A stretch of DNA of 64,000 bases from Gracilimonas sp965227215 (GTDB lineage: Bacteria; Bacteroidota; Rhodothermia; Balneolales; Balneolaceae), in assembly GCA_965227215.1 (NCBI GenBank), contig OZ245729.1, positions 1,798,001-1,862,000 on the forward strand, read 5' to 3'. Of the stretch, positions 43,000 to 51,413 are shown piece by piece. The position numbers and the translations under genes are program-made. The stretch's first letter is position 1. The number at the start of each line of letters is the position of its first letter. Below the pieces are notes generated by a model. It saw only the letters and a program-made list of their open reading frames with translations, ran no database searches and was not told the DNA's origin.

Positions 43000-43374
43000 A
43001 TGAGGCAACTGTTACTATTTACTCTTCTAACATTTATTACAGGAGCGTGTGCGAGCACCAAGCCCCCAAATGACAAACTGACCCAAGTGGAAGCCTCCAT
43101 TCAACAGGCTGAACAAGTGGGAGCCGAAAACTATGCTCCGCTTGAGATTCGGGAGGCTCGTAAAAAGCTGACCAAAGCCCGAGAGCTTGTTTCCAAGGAA
43201 AAATATGGGAAGGCTAAGCGAACGGCTGATCGTGCTATGGTAGATGCAGAGTTGGCCCAGATGAAATCGTTATCTGAGAAAGCTCAGAAGGCCGTGCGGG
43301 AACTGCGGGAAAGCATTCGCGTGCTCCGGGAAGAGATTCAAAACAATTTAGATAAATCGGAGAACCGGTCATGA
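43000..43374 (+). CDS. DUF4398-family lipoprotein
   Basis: A 124-residue lipoprotein (lipobox ITGAC, Cys at about 17) with a DUF4398-type helical body (SIQQAEQVGAENYAPLEIRE, KLTKARELVSKEKYGKAKR). Such proteins form periplasmic helical hairpins and occur beside OmpA-like proteins. Its stop overlaps the start of the next gene by 4 bp, which carries a second copy of the same domain, so the two proteins are likely partners. Confidence 0.9.
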   Translation: MRQLLLFTLLTFITGACASTKPPNDKLTQVEASIQQAEQVGAENYAPLEIREARKKLTKARELVSKEKYGKAKRTADRAMVDAELAQMKSLSEKAQKAVRELRESIRVLREEIQNNLDKSENRS

Positions 43375-44255
43375 AATTTTTTGACAGATACAGCTTCCTT
43401 TTTCTAAGTCTGATTATTCCATTGCTATTAGCCGGCTGTGGCGGACCTCCCCAAAACAACCCGCTGCTTATGGAGGCGAAGCAATCTTATGATAAAGCTG
43501 AACGGGATTCACTTATTGTTATGAAGGCACCGGTTGCCCTGAAAGAGGCAGAAGAAGCCCTAAGTCAAAGTCAAAAACTGTGGGAAGAGGGTGCCGATAA
43601 AAGCCTTATTGAACACTACGCTTATATTGCCAACCAGAAAACAAAAATTGCCCGCGAAACGGCCGAGCTAAATGCCGCTCAGGATGAAGTTGAGCAGGCA
43701 GAGTCAGAACGGAAGCAAGTGCTGATAGAAGCACGAAAGGCCGAAGCCATTGCTGCTGAGAGACGAGCCGAAAATGCCCTTCAACAGGTGAAAGAAGAAA
43801 GAGCCGAGGCTGAAAGGGCTCGCAAAGAAGCCTCCGAATTAGCTGAACGACTTTCAGAGATGGAAGCCAGGCAAAGTGAACGAGGCATGGTGCTGACGCT
43901 CAGCGATGTGCTTTTTGACTTCGACAGCTCTACTCTGAATGCAGGGGCTAACAAAGTGGTAAACGAACTGGCCGGTTTTTTGAAGAACTATCCTGAAAGA
44001 ACGGTTCATATTGAAGGTTTTACCGACAGCATCGGTTCAGCTGAATACAATAAAAATCTGTCGCAGCGAAGAGCCGATGCCCTGAAACAAGCGTTAATAC
44101 AAGCAGGGATATCTTCGCAACGAATTGAAACGGTGGGATATGGCGAGGAGTATCCGGTAGCCACCAACATGAATGAAGCCGGCAGACAACAAAACCGCCG
44201 GGTGGAAGTTATTATATCCAACGAGAATGGAGTTGTTTCGCAACGTACGGAATAG
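43371..44255 (+). CDS. DUF4398-OmpA fusion lipoprotein
   Basis: A 294-residue lipoprotein (lipobox LAGC, Cys at about 23). A DUF4398-like helical region (about 30-90) is followed by a long coiled coil rich in Glu and Ala (about 95-170) and an OmpA C-terminal domain (about 175-290) with VLFDFDSSTLN and the peptidoglycan-binding pair HIEGFTDSIGSAEYNKNLSQ and RRADALKQAL. It should tether the outer membrane to peptidoglycan. It overlaps the upstream DUF4398 lipoprotein by 4 bp and ends at a good terminator. Confidence 0.94.
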   Translation: MKFFDRYSFLFLSLIIPLLLAGCGGPPQNNPLLMEAKQSYDKAERDSLIVMKAPVALKEAEEALSQSQKLWEEGADKSLIEHYAYIANQKTKIARETAELNAAQDEVEQAESERKQVLIEARKAEAIAAERRAENALQQVKEERAEAERARKEASELAERLSEMEARQSERGMVLTLSDVLFDFDSSTLNAGANKVVNELAGFLKNYPERTVHIEGFTDSIGSAEYNKNLSQRRADALKQALIQAGISSQRIETVGYGEEYPVATNMNEAGRQQNRRVEVIISNENGVVSQRTE

Positions 44256-44277
44256 CTTCATACGCGAAGAGAGACAA

Positions 44278-44309
44278 GGGGGAAGGTTGATCACTTCCCC
44301 CTTTTTTTT
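44278..44309 (+). terminator. Terminator of the DUF4398/OmpA operon
   Basis: GGGGGAAG pairs with CTTCCCCC around an 8-nt loop, followed by a T-run, 22 bp after the stop. Confidence 0.92.
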
Positions 44310-44460
44310 ATTTCTGAAAGTTGATAGACGATACCTTGATTTTGCCCTCCTAAAATTTTGCTCGGCAATATTTAACAGTCCCCTTGCACAAATTCACTCG
44401 TTAAAGCAGACGCTTAGAATTACTTATTGACCGGCAGTTTTCCCTTAATTCTACACCGCA

Positions 44461-44474
44461 CAAGCGGACGCTTG
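44461..44474. repeat. Short palindromic repeat CAAGCGGACGCTTG
   Basis: A 6-bp inverted repeat around GA. Related copies lie at 47171-47184 (its reverse complement) and 47226-47239 (one base changed), and a degenerate copy at 44404-44416. They bracket the sigma-factor operon. Apart from this, 44310-44566 shows no gene; the sigma-factor promoter should lie here but I cannot place it. Confidence 0.65.
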
Positions 44475-44566
44475 CACTATTCTATGTCTATCCCCTTCAC
44501 TCCTTACCCTATCAACTTTCATTTCTTTTAAAACTATATTCCTCTTCCTCTCGTCTTACTTTCAGA

Positions 44567-45160
44567 ATGAACTCGGGACAAAAAGAACACATGGAAGACG
44601 CACAACTGGTACAGGATTTTCGTGGTGGAAATCACCAGGCTTTTAACAAGCTGGTAACGCGATGGCAGGATCGCATTCACCATTTTGCGTACCGTTTTTT
44701 TGCCAGTTCCGATGATGCCGCCGAGATCACTCAAAAAACATTTATTAAAGCATACCACAAGCTGGATACACTGGATGATGTTAACAAGTTCGGGTCGTGG
44801 CTGTACACCATCGCCAACAATTTATGTCTCGATGAATTGAAACGCGTGGGTCGTAAACGAGCCACTTCGTATGAAGCGCTCAAAGTTGCCCCGCAAACTG
44901 AAACGGCCACCCCTGCTGATGGTTCCGTGCTACGAAACGAAGGACTGGTGCTGCTTCACAAAGCACTCCTGCAGCTTCCGGTGGAACAACGAGTGGTGGT
45001 AATTATGAAAGAATATGAAGGGCTGACCTTCAGAGAAATAGCAGAAATTTTAGATGAACCTGAAAACACAGTAAAGTCAAGATTGTATTACGGGTTGAGC
45101 GCCCTCAAGAAGACGTTCGACTCCTGGAACATCAACAAAGAGGTGTTTGATTATGAATAA
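44567..45160 (+). CDS. ECF-type RNA polymerase sigma factor
   Basis: This 197-residue protein has region 2 (AFNKLVTRWQDRIHHFAYRF, AEITQKTFIKAYHKL, WLYTIANNLCLDELKR) and region 4 (QLPVEQRVVVIMKEYEGLTF, IAEILDEPENTVKSRLYYG). No extra domain is present. It is first in a three-gene operon with its anti-sigma (overlap of 8 bp) and a secreted duplicated-domain protein, so it probably controls its own operon and an envelope-related regulon. A second possible start is ATG 44591. Confidence 0.95.
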   Translation: MNSGQKEHMEDAQLVQDFRGGNHQAFNKLVTRWQDRIHHFAYRFFASSDDAAEITQKTFIKAYHKLDTLDDVNKFGSWLYTIANNLCLDELKRVGRKRATSYEALKVAPQTETATPADGSVLRNEGLVLLHKALLQLPVEQRVVVIMKEYEGLTFREIAEILDEPENTVKSRLYYGLSALKKTFDSWNINKEVFDYE

Positions 45161-45833
45161 AGAAACCGCACGATCGCTCTTCATGGATTATCTGTATGAT
45201 GAACTGGAGCAAGATCAACGAAAAGAGTTAGAACAGTTTTTATCTCAAAACCCGGAGCTAAAGAAAGAACTGGAGGAACTGTCAAATGTTCGCTCCATGC
45301 TCTCTCACCTTCCGGTTCAGGACCCGGCCGAGCAGCTGGTGATGGTGGAACCCCACAAGTCCGGATTTCAGGAATGGTGGAATGAGCTAATCGGCGGTCT
45401 GCTTCCTCAAAACGGATTTGCCCGGGCCGGCTTCGCGATGGCATCTCTTCTGCTGGTGTTTGTGGTTTTGGGAGCCTTCACCAAATTAAACGTAACCGTT
45501 AATGATGGGAGCTTTAACCTGGCTTTTGGCGAGAAGCAGGAAATTATACAGCAGGGATTCACCCCGCAGCAGGTAGAAATGCTGCTGCAGCAAGTCCGAG
45601 AAGATAACGCCGTTATGATTTCCGATGCCATACAACAGGCACAGCAGCAACAGGAAAACCGGATTGAAAAAACACTGGTGAACTTTGCAGATTACATCGA
45701 GCAGCAGCGACAGTCGGACTTGCAGATGATCACCTCCGGCATATATAACATGGAAGAGACTTATTACGACCGATTCAGACAAACCGATCAGGTATTAGGC
45801 GAACTCATACAAACGGTAAGTACCGGAAATTAA
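45153..45833 (+). CDS. Membrane anti-sigma factor
   Basis: The likely start is ATG 45153 (MNKETARSLFMDYLYDELEQ), overlapping the sigma-factor stop by 8 bp. The protein of about 226 residues has an N-terminal helical anti-sigma domain (about 1-60; QRKELEQFLSQNPELKKEL), but I see no HxxxCxxC zinc motif. A single membrane helix lies around 90-108, followed by a Gln-rich periplasmic coiled coil. It should hold the sigma factor at the membrane until signalled. Release by regulated proteolysis is typical for such proteins but not shown here. Confidence 0.9.
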   Translation: MNKETARSLFMDYLYDELEQDQRKELEQFLSQNPELKKELEELSNVRSMLSHLPVQDPAEQLVMVEPHKSGFQEWWNELIGGLLPQNGFARAGFAMASLLLVFVVLGAFTKLNVTVNDGSFNLAFGEKQEIIQQGFTPQQVEMLLQQVREDNAVMISDAIQQAQQQQENRIEKTLVNFADYIEQQRQSDLQMITSGIYNMEETYYDRFRQTDQVLGELIQTVSTGN

Positions 45834-45852
45834 ATTTATACAGGACAGTATC

Positions 45853-47034
45853 ATGAAAACAATGAAACAAATAATTACTACAGGGTTGATGGCGCTAATG
45901 CTTACTACCCTTACTTCCGCTCAGGATTTTGATGCTAACCGCATGAACCGCGACATCAAGATTATGGAGAATATACTGGGAGAACTCTTTAAAACACAGA
46001 TAGTTTCTGACGCCGGAAACGCCAAGATCAGATCCAATAACTATGTGTTTTTTGGTGGATCTTCTGCCAACATAAAGGGAACTTATATCCCTGATTTTGG
46101 AGTGATCTTTATGATCCCTTCCTCAACCGGCAGATCCATTGTGGTTTCACGCGAAGGATCGGGTTCAGCAAATGTCGTATTCCAGTATAGTTCGGATAAT
46201 GACCAGTCTGATAAAGCAGTTGACGAAGAATCCGTTGTGAAACGCATTACGGAGTTTATGCAGGACTATGCTTCCACCATGGGGCAGCTTTCCCCAGACG
46301 AAAACGTATTGGTGATTTACGGCTCAACAAACTCCAGCAACAGCCGATATGCCACTTTTTCCCTCAAGGCTATCAATGACGATGAGAAGGAACCCGCTAA
46401 GACCCTACCCGTCATATCCGTTTCTGCAAAGAAATCAGATTTGGATGCCTACCGAAGTGGTCGCTTGAATGCTGATGCTTTTCAAAACCGATTGTCGGTT
46501 TCAAAATCTGAAGACTCAGAAAAGCTGGATATGAAAGTGCTTGGCAACATTTTTAGAACGGCTCTTGAAGATGGAGATGGAAAACAGTTTCACCTGATTA
46601 GCAGTAACTCTCTGTCCTATCTGTACCTGGATAATTTCGGAGCTTTGTATTCCATGAACATCCACCGTGGGCATAACCTGGGCTCTTTTCGGTTTGGATC
46701 CATTTCCGGCAACCTGTCAGCTGAAAGAGAAAAGGAACTTGTAGAACTGAAAGAAGACCTGCGGGAACGGGAGCAAAAGCTAAATGAAACGCTCGAAAAA
46801 GAGTACGAGACCCTTATCTCTAAAACAAAGGAATTCATCATTGACTATGGAAGAACTCTCAGCTCTCTGAAAAATAACCAACACCTGCTGGTTTCGCTCA
46901 ATATTGCTGATGCAAGCGACACTATCCCGGAAAGAGTTACTCTTCAGGTACAAAAATCCGTGTTTGATCGGCTCGACCGCGGACAAATTTCTCGGGAAGC
47001 GGCATTAAATGCTGTAACCGTCACCGAATATTAA
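45853..47034 (+). CDS. Secreted protein with two homologous domains, unknown
   Basis: A 393-residue protein with a signal peptide (about 1-23, cleavage near TSAQ). Two halves look related: DIKIMENILGELFKTQ (about 35) matches DMKVLGNIFRTALED (about 227); ITEFMQDYASTMGQLSPD matches TKEFIIDYGRTLSSLKNN; VISVSAKKSDLDAYRSGRLN matches VTLQVQKSVFDRLDRGQIS near the end. The second half carries an extra Glu/Arg-rich coiled coil. I do not recognise the family. It closes the ECF sigma operon, so it may be the envelope component sensed or protected. Confidence 0.85.
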   Translation: MKTMKQIITTGLMALMLTTLTSAQDFDANRMNRDIKIMENILGELFKTQIVSDAGNAKIRSNNYVFFGGSSANIKGTYIPDFGVIFMIPSSTGRSIVVSREGSGSANVVFQYSSDNDQSDKAVDEESVVKRITEFMQDYASTMGQLSPDENVLVIYGSTNSSNSRYATFSLKAINDDEKEPAKTLPVISVSAKKSDLDAYRSGRLNADAFQNRLSVSKSEDSEKLDMKVLGNIFRTALEDGDGKQFHLISSNSLSYLYLDNFGALYSMNIHRGHNLGSFRFGSISGNLSAEREKELVELKEDLREREQKLNETLEKEYETLISKTKEFIIDYGRTLSSLKNNQHLLVSLNIADASDTIPERVTLQVQKSVFDRLDRGQISREAALNAVTVTEY

Positions 47035-47170
47035 AGTGTAACTAACATCCTATCCAGAAAGCTGCCTTGGATACCGGTCATGATTTTCATCGATCCGTAT
47101 TCGGGGTGGCTTTTTTTGGATGTGTTACTGTTTTAACCTGCTATAATTTGAACTGACACGCAATATCGTT

Positions 47171-47239
47171 CAAGCGTCCGCTTGGACGAATACGTTATTA
47201 ACTTTCTTGCGTACTAAACACAGCACAAGCGGAGGCTTG
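47171..47239. repeat. Two more copies of the CAAGCG palindrome
   Basis: CAAGCGTCCGCTTG (47171-47184) and CAAGCGGAGGCTTG (47226-47239) lie downstream of the sigma operon, in addition to the copy at 44461. The flanking text GCACAAGCGG is shared with the first copy (CGCACAAGCGG). No ORF is seen in 47035-47280. Confidence 0.65.
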
Positions 47240-47280
47240 CGCTATTGCCATAAAACGCTGATCCGCGATGACGCTTACTT

Positions 47281-47865
47281 TTATATGCAAAAGGAAGCTT
47301 CTTCATTCAAAGCCTTCTCCAGCATCTTTTTATATTCTTCCGCTTCAATTTCAATGCAGCCAAACTGCGCAAGGTGATCGGTGTAGAATTGAGTATCCCA
47401 AAGCACGAAGCCGTTCTTTTTTAATATCTCATGGCAATGGTAAAGAGCGAATTTGTCTGCCCACTTTTCTCTTTTGAACATGCTTTCCCCAAAAAACGCA
47501 GCCATCAGTTTCACCCCGTATAATCCTCCAACCAGCTCACCATCCCGATAGGTCTCTACACTGCAGGCATTACCATGTTGGTTCAGCACATCATAGGAAT
47601 TGATAATCAGATCATTAATCCATGAAGAATCCCGGTTGGCACATTGTTTTACCACTTCGCGGAAGTTTTGATTTACCCGAACCTCAAACCTGCCTTGGCG
47701 AATAATCCGAGCGAGGTTGTCTGATGTATGAAACCTGCCAATGGGGATAACTCCCCGCTTGCGGGCGGTGTACCAGTTTACTCCTTCCGCTTTTTTATGC
47801 TCAGCCATAGGAAATAGACCCTGACTGTAGGCTTCCAGCAAACTTTCAGGCGGAATGATTTTCAT
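47281..47865 (-). CDS. aat: Leucyl/phenylalanyl-tRNA-protein transferase
   Basis: This 194-residue protein matches the Aat family (GLFPMAEHKKAEGVNWYTAR, RRGVIPIGRFHTSDNL-type N-terminal motif, ESMFKREKWADKFALYH, VLWDTQFYTDHLAQFG). It adds Leu or Phe from aminoacyl-tRNA to N-terminal Lys or Arg, marking proteins for ClpS/ClpAP under the N-end rule. It is somewhat shorter than the E. coli enzyme, mainly at the N-terminus. No clpS lies nearby. Confidence 0.95.
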   Translation of the reverse strand: MKIIPPESLLEAYSQGLFPMAEHKKAEGVNWYTARKRGVIPIGRFHTSDNLARIIRQGRFEVRVNQNFREVVKQCANRDSSWINDLIINSYDVLNQHGNACSVETYRDGELVGGLYGVKLMAAFFGESMFKREKWADKFALYHCHEILKKNGFVLWDTQFYTDHLAQFGCIEIEAEEYKKMLEKALNEEASFCI

Positions 47866-47898
47866 GATTGGTTGTAGTGTAGCTTCTGAAGGTATAGT

Positions 47899-48762
47899 TC
47901 ACAGCACCGTGCTAGTGCCATTTTCGCTGATCTTTCTGATGCGCACGGAGTTAGAATTTGAATATTCAAGTAAGATAACAGACCCATCTTTTGCAAACGT
48001 CCCTCCTGTTACCGACCAATCTCCCTCTGAGCGGTACACTGTTTCCGTACTTCCATCTTTATTAACCCTGAGGACTCTCTGCCCCGAAAACAACGCAACG
48101 TTGAGTTCATCCTTACGATCAAACCACATGCCCATTAATGCGTGATGATCACCGACCCAATCAAATTCCGGAGTTCGCTCGACAATAGATTCCGTTAACT
48201 TCCTGCTGCTTTTTTCAGAAACCTTCACTATAAAACCTTCAAAAGAAACAAATATATCACCACTTGGACTGAGCGCGTGCCATCGCGGACTGCCTTCAAA
48301 TTTTGAAAGAACATATGAGTGAACCTCTTCTTGATCCCTGTGAACTTTTATTCGTTTATTAGGGCGATCAAGTACATAAGAACGACCTTCATCATCCCGA
48401 ACAAACGAGTAATCGCTATACTCATCCGGATGCCCGTCTCGCCAGCTTATTTCATTTTCGACTGTTCCATCAGGAAGTCGAACCCAAACTTTGTGCCGAT
48501 AATTATTTCCTTGATTCCTCACGTCTTCACCGTAGAGTTTATCATCTTCAGACAGCCACAATTCATGCGTATGTACATCATCCACAACCACCTGTTTGTC
48601 TCCATTTGGGGAAATCATCCACACCCGGGACAGGTCACTGTAGAAAATATTACCCTTCGAGTCTATGACCACCGACACTGAGGGATGTGCCACTACAATT
48701 CCTGTCATCCAAAAACAGGTGAGTAAAAATATAGTGGCTGATATTTTATTTAAGTGATTCAT
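47899..48762 (-). CDS. Secreted beta-propeller-like protein (NHL/SMP-30-like)
   Basis: A 287-residue protein with an N-terminal signal peptide (about 1-25). The rest repeats a strand-rich unit of about 40 residues (VVIDSKGNIFYSDLSRVWMI, SPSGDIFVSFEGFIVKV, NVALFSGQRVLRVNKDGSTE, TFAKDGSVILLEY), typical of NHL or SMP-30-type propellers. No active-site metal ligands stand out. It is 6 bp downstream of the metalloprotease gene on the same strand, so the two are probably co-transcribed. Confidence 0.82.
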   Translation of the reverse strand: MNHLNKISATIFLLTCFWMTGIVVAHPSVSVVIDSKGNIFYSDLSRVWMISPNGDKQVVVDDVHTHELWLSEDDKLYGEDVRNQGNNYRHKVWVRLPDGTVENEISWRDGHPDEYSDYSFVRDDEGRSYVLDRPNKRIKVHRDQEEVHSYVLSKFEGSPRWHALSPSGDIFVSFEGFIVKVSEKSSRKLTESIVERTPEFDWVGDHHALMGMWFDRKDELNVALFSGQRVLRVNKDGSTETVYRSEGDWSVTGGTFAKDGSVILLEYSNSNSVRIRKISENGTSTVL

Positions 48763-48768
48763 GAGCCC

Positions 48769-51177
48769 TTAGAAATCGCAATAGATCATACTTCCTGAAC
48801 CGATGGGCGATCCCGGAGGCGGAGCCGGAGCATCTTCGGCCTCAAATTCTTCGGGGTTGGTTAAAAACCGGCCAATGGTGTAAACACCGTAACGGCTGTC
48901 TGCATCTTTTTTGCCGGATAACTTAGACTGAAGATCGGTTAGTTTTTTATGGGTAATGGCTTTTGTAACCGGATTGGCGTCACTGTCAGCAGCAAGCTCA
49001 ATCATGTTCTTCAAAACTACGTGATTAACCACCCGCTGAATGGATCCAAGATATCCGCTTTGGTATTTTCGGTTCCAGCTGGCATCGATGAGCTCATCCA
49101 AAACCGTTTCTAAACTAAGGTTATTATCGCGGGCTCCGTATTCCACTAACCGATTGGCCCGTTCTGCATTCAGAATCAGATTGACCGGTATATTAGCTGC
49201 TGTCTCAGCGATTCCCAGAGCATCAAGTGCCGGACCTGCATTACCATTAAAAAGCTCACGTGAGTATCCCAGCGAAGAAGGCCGGGGTGGAATTAAATTC
49301 AGCAGGTTCTCAGGTAGAGCTAAAGTTGCCGGCTCAATGGCTTTTAGCATTTCTGACAGTGCTTTCTGCTGAGTAGATTTTGGCACAATCTCCGGAGCAG
49401 GAAGGTTATCTCCTTTTGTATTGTAGCTGTAGTCGAGCCCACCGATCATTTTTACCGTGCCTTCCAGTTGGTATCTGTGGAAAAAGTAAATAGGCACTAA
49501 TGTGGCTTCCAGCTCAGCCAATGGCTTTCCGGATTTTAGATTCGCTTCTCCGAAATTCTCCAGCGCCTTTCTTCTGATTCCCAAAATGCTGGATAACTGC
49601 GAGGCCGGTTCCGAACCAAAGTCCCAAAGATGAGCGTCCGGATGGGCTCCGCTTTGAGGGCGGGCATCGGCATCCGAAATATACTTCAGGCCGGAGTCAT
49701 AGGCTTCTTCCAGAATTTCATCGAGCGCTTCTTTTTCGTTGGTCCCTTCCCAGAAGTCCTGATAGCCATAGGCCACGGCCATTTTATCCCATTCGCCAAT
49801 ACCTACATCATATGGATCAGAAAGATCAATTTCACCGTTTACCAGTTTAGGTTGTGGGTGTGGATAATCCATCACAGAAGCGTCGCCGGTCACGCTGGCG
49901 GCAAAGTTGTGAGCTATACCAAGAGTATGCCCCACTTCGTGAGCTGAAAGCTGGCGGATTCGGGCAAGGGCCATTTCCTGCATGGTCGTATTGGTTTCAT
50001 CATCTCCGTAGGGAGCAAGCAAGCCAACCGCGATCAGGTAATCCTGACGCACACGAAGCGATCCGAGTGATACATGTCCCTTTATAATTTCTCCGGTGCG
50101 GGGATCGGTTACAGAAGAACCATAGGACCAGCCCCGTGTTGAGCGATGAATCCACTGAATTACATTATACCGAACATCTAAAGGATGGGCGTCTTCCGGT
50201 AGAATTTTAACGATAAACGCATCTTTATAGCCGGCCGCTTCAAATGCTTCATTCCACCAACGGGCCCCATCAAGCAGCGCACTCCTTACCGGCTCCGGGG
50301 TTCCGTTGTCCAGGTAATACACAATCGGTTCAACCGGTTCGCTTACTTCAGCTTCGGGGTTTTTCTTTTCCAGGCGGTGGCGTGCAATAAATCGCTTGGT
50401 TAAATCCTGATCAATCGGAGTTCCATAGTCTTGGTATGAAATTCCGAAATAGCCCGCCCGGGGATCCATGGCTCTTTTCTCATATCCGTCGTCCGGCAAC
50501 TCAACGAACGAGTGGTGCTGCCGAACCGTAATGGCCTCCGGTGTAGGCACAACGGAGCGAACATATCCACCCGGATTATTTCCGCTAAAAGTAAGAGTGG
50601 CTTCAAACTCTGTGTTTTTGGGGAAGTTCATGGTGCCTTCCTTGTATAAGGCAGAGCGGTTTTTATCCAAACTGTAGGACCCCTGATTTGATCTCCGAAG
50701 CGTGGTAGTTACTCCATGCGCATCTCTGAGCAAAAAGCTTGTCAAGTCAACTAACACTTTTCCGTCTTCTTCAGCAGCAACTTCAAACCCGGCAATAATG
50801 GATGAGGCAAAGGCTTCCCGCACCGATTTTTTTTCCAGCTCATTGTTGGTTTCAGCACGGTATCTGTAGTTTGGCTGAACCATCAACACCTTAGAGCCGC
50901 GGCGCTCAAAATAAACTACACGAGTATCTCCCAGTTGACCCCGGTCAAGTCCAATGTCGTTAGAGCCAATACCGGCCGTCAATGAATTCACATAAATGAA
51001 TTCGGCATCCAGTTTGTCAATCTCTAACCAAAGCTGGTCTTTTGATTCATCGAAATAGTAATCAAAATATCCTTCGGTTTTTGTAAGACCTTCTGTTTTC
51101 TCGGATATAGACGGGATTTGTGCTGATACCTGGGCGGCAATAAGCATCAAAACGATAATAGTGAGCGCTCTTTTCAT
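48769..51177 (-). CDS. Secreted zinc metalloprotease (DUF5117/DUF4953 type)
   Basis: An 802-residue protein with a signal peptide (about 1-19). An N-terminal DUF5117-like domain (about 30-270) precedes the metzincin-like catalytic domain with the zinc motif SAHEVGHTLGIAHNFAASVT and the following MDYPHPQPKLVNGEIDL Met-turn region. The C-terminal DUF4953-like part carries helices. These large secreted metalloproteases are common in Bacteroidota and Rhodothermota but substrates are unknown. The C-terminus ends in GSGSMIYCDF. Confidence 0.95.
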   Translation of the reverse strand: MKRALTIIVLMLIAAQVSAQIPSISEKTEGLTKTEGYFDYYFDESKDQLWLEIDKLDAEFIYVNSLTAGIGSNDIGLDRGQLGDTRVVYFERRGSKVLMVQPNYRYRAETNNELEKKSVREAFASSIIAGFEVAAEEDGKVLVDLTSFLLRDAHGVTTTLRRSNQGSYSLDKNRSALYKEGTMNFPKNTEFEATLTFSGNNPGGYVRSVVPTPEAITVRQHHSFVELPDDGYEKRAMDPRAGYFGISYQDYGTPIDQDLTKRFIARHRLEKKNPEAEVSEPVEPIVYYLDNGTPEPVRSALLDGARWWNEAFEAAGYKDAFIVKILPEDAHPLDVRYNVIQWIHRSTRGWSYGSSVTDPRTGEIIKGHVSLGSLRVRQDYLIAVGLLAPYGDDETNTTMQEMALARIRQLSAHEVGHTLGIAHNFAASVTGDASVMDYPHPQPKLVNGEIDLSDPYDVGIGEWDKMAVAYGYQDFWEGTNEKEALDEILEEAYDSGLKYISDADARPQSGAHPDAHLWDFGSEPASQLSSILGIRRKALENFGEANLKSGKPLAELEATLVPIYFFHRYQLEGTVKMIGGLDYSYNTKGDNLPAPEIVPKSTQQKALSEMLKAIEPATLALPENLLNLIPPRPSSLGYSRELFNGNAGPALDALGIAETAANIPVNLILNAERANRLVEYGARDNNLSLETVLDELIDASWNRKYQSGYLGSIQRVVNHVVLKNMIELAADSDANPVTKAITHKKLTDLQSKLSGKKDADSRYGVYTIGRFLTNPEEFEAEDAPAPPPGSPIGSGSMIYCDF

Positions 51178-51290
51178 TAATGCAGAATTTTGTTTGGGTT
51201 GAAGGTTCGCTAAATAACGGTTTCAACCAATATCTGAAAGAAGAGCGGATAAGAAAAATGTTAAAGTTTTAGAGAAGGGCTCAATATTAA

Positions 51291-51381
51291 AGGGCTAAAG
51301 CCCTGCTTTCTTAGTAGAATCTTTGTCCACCGGCCTTAAGGCCGGTGGATAAGTGGAATAGATAGACTCAGGGCTTTAGCC
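51291..51381. repeat. Composite palindromic repeat (nested inverted repeats)
   Basis: GGCTAAAGCCCTG at 51293-51305 is the exact reverse complement of 51369-51381. Between them is a perfect 22-bp palindrome CCACCGGCCTTAAGGCCGGTGG (51327-51348). The whole can fold into a three-arm structure. It sits between the metalloprotease and symporter genes. The rest of 51178-51413 has no gene. Confidence 0.78.
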
Positions 51382-51413
51382 TTTGTACACTCTTGAAGGT
51401 CAGAGTTTGTTTA

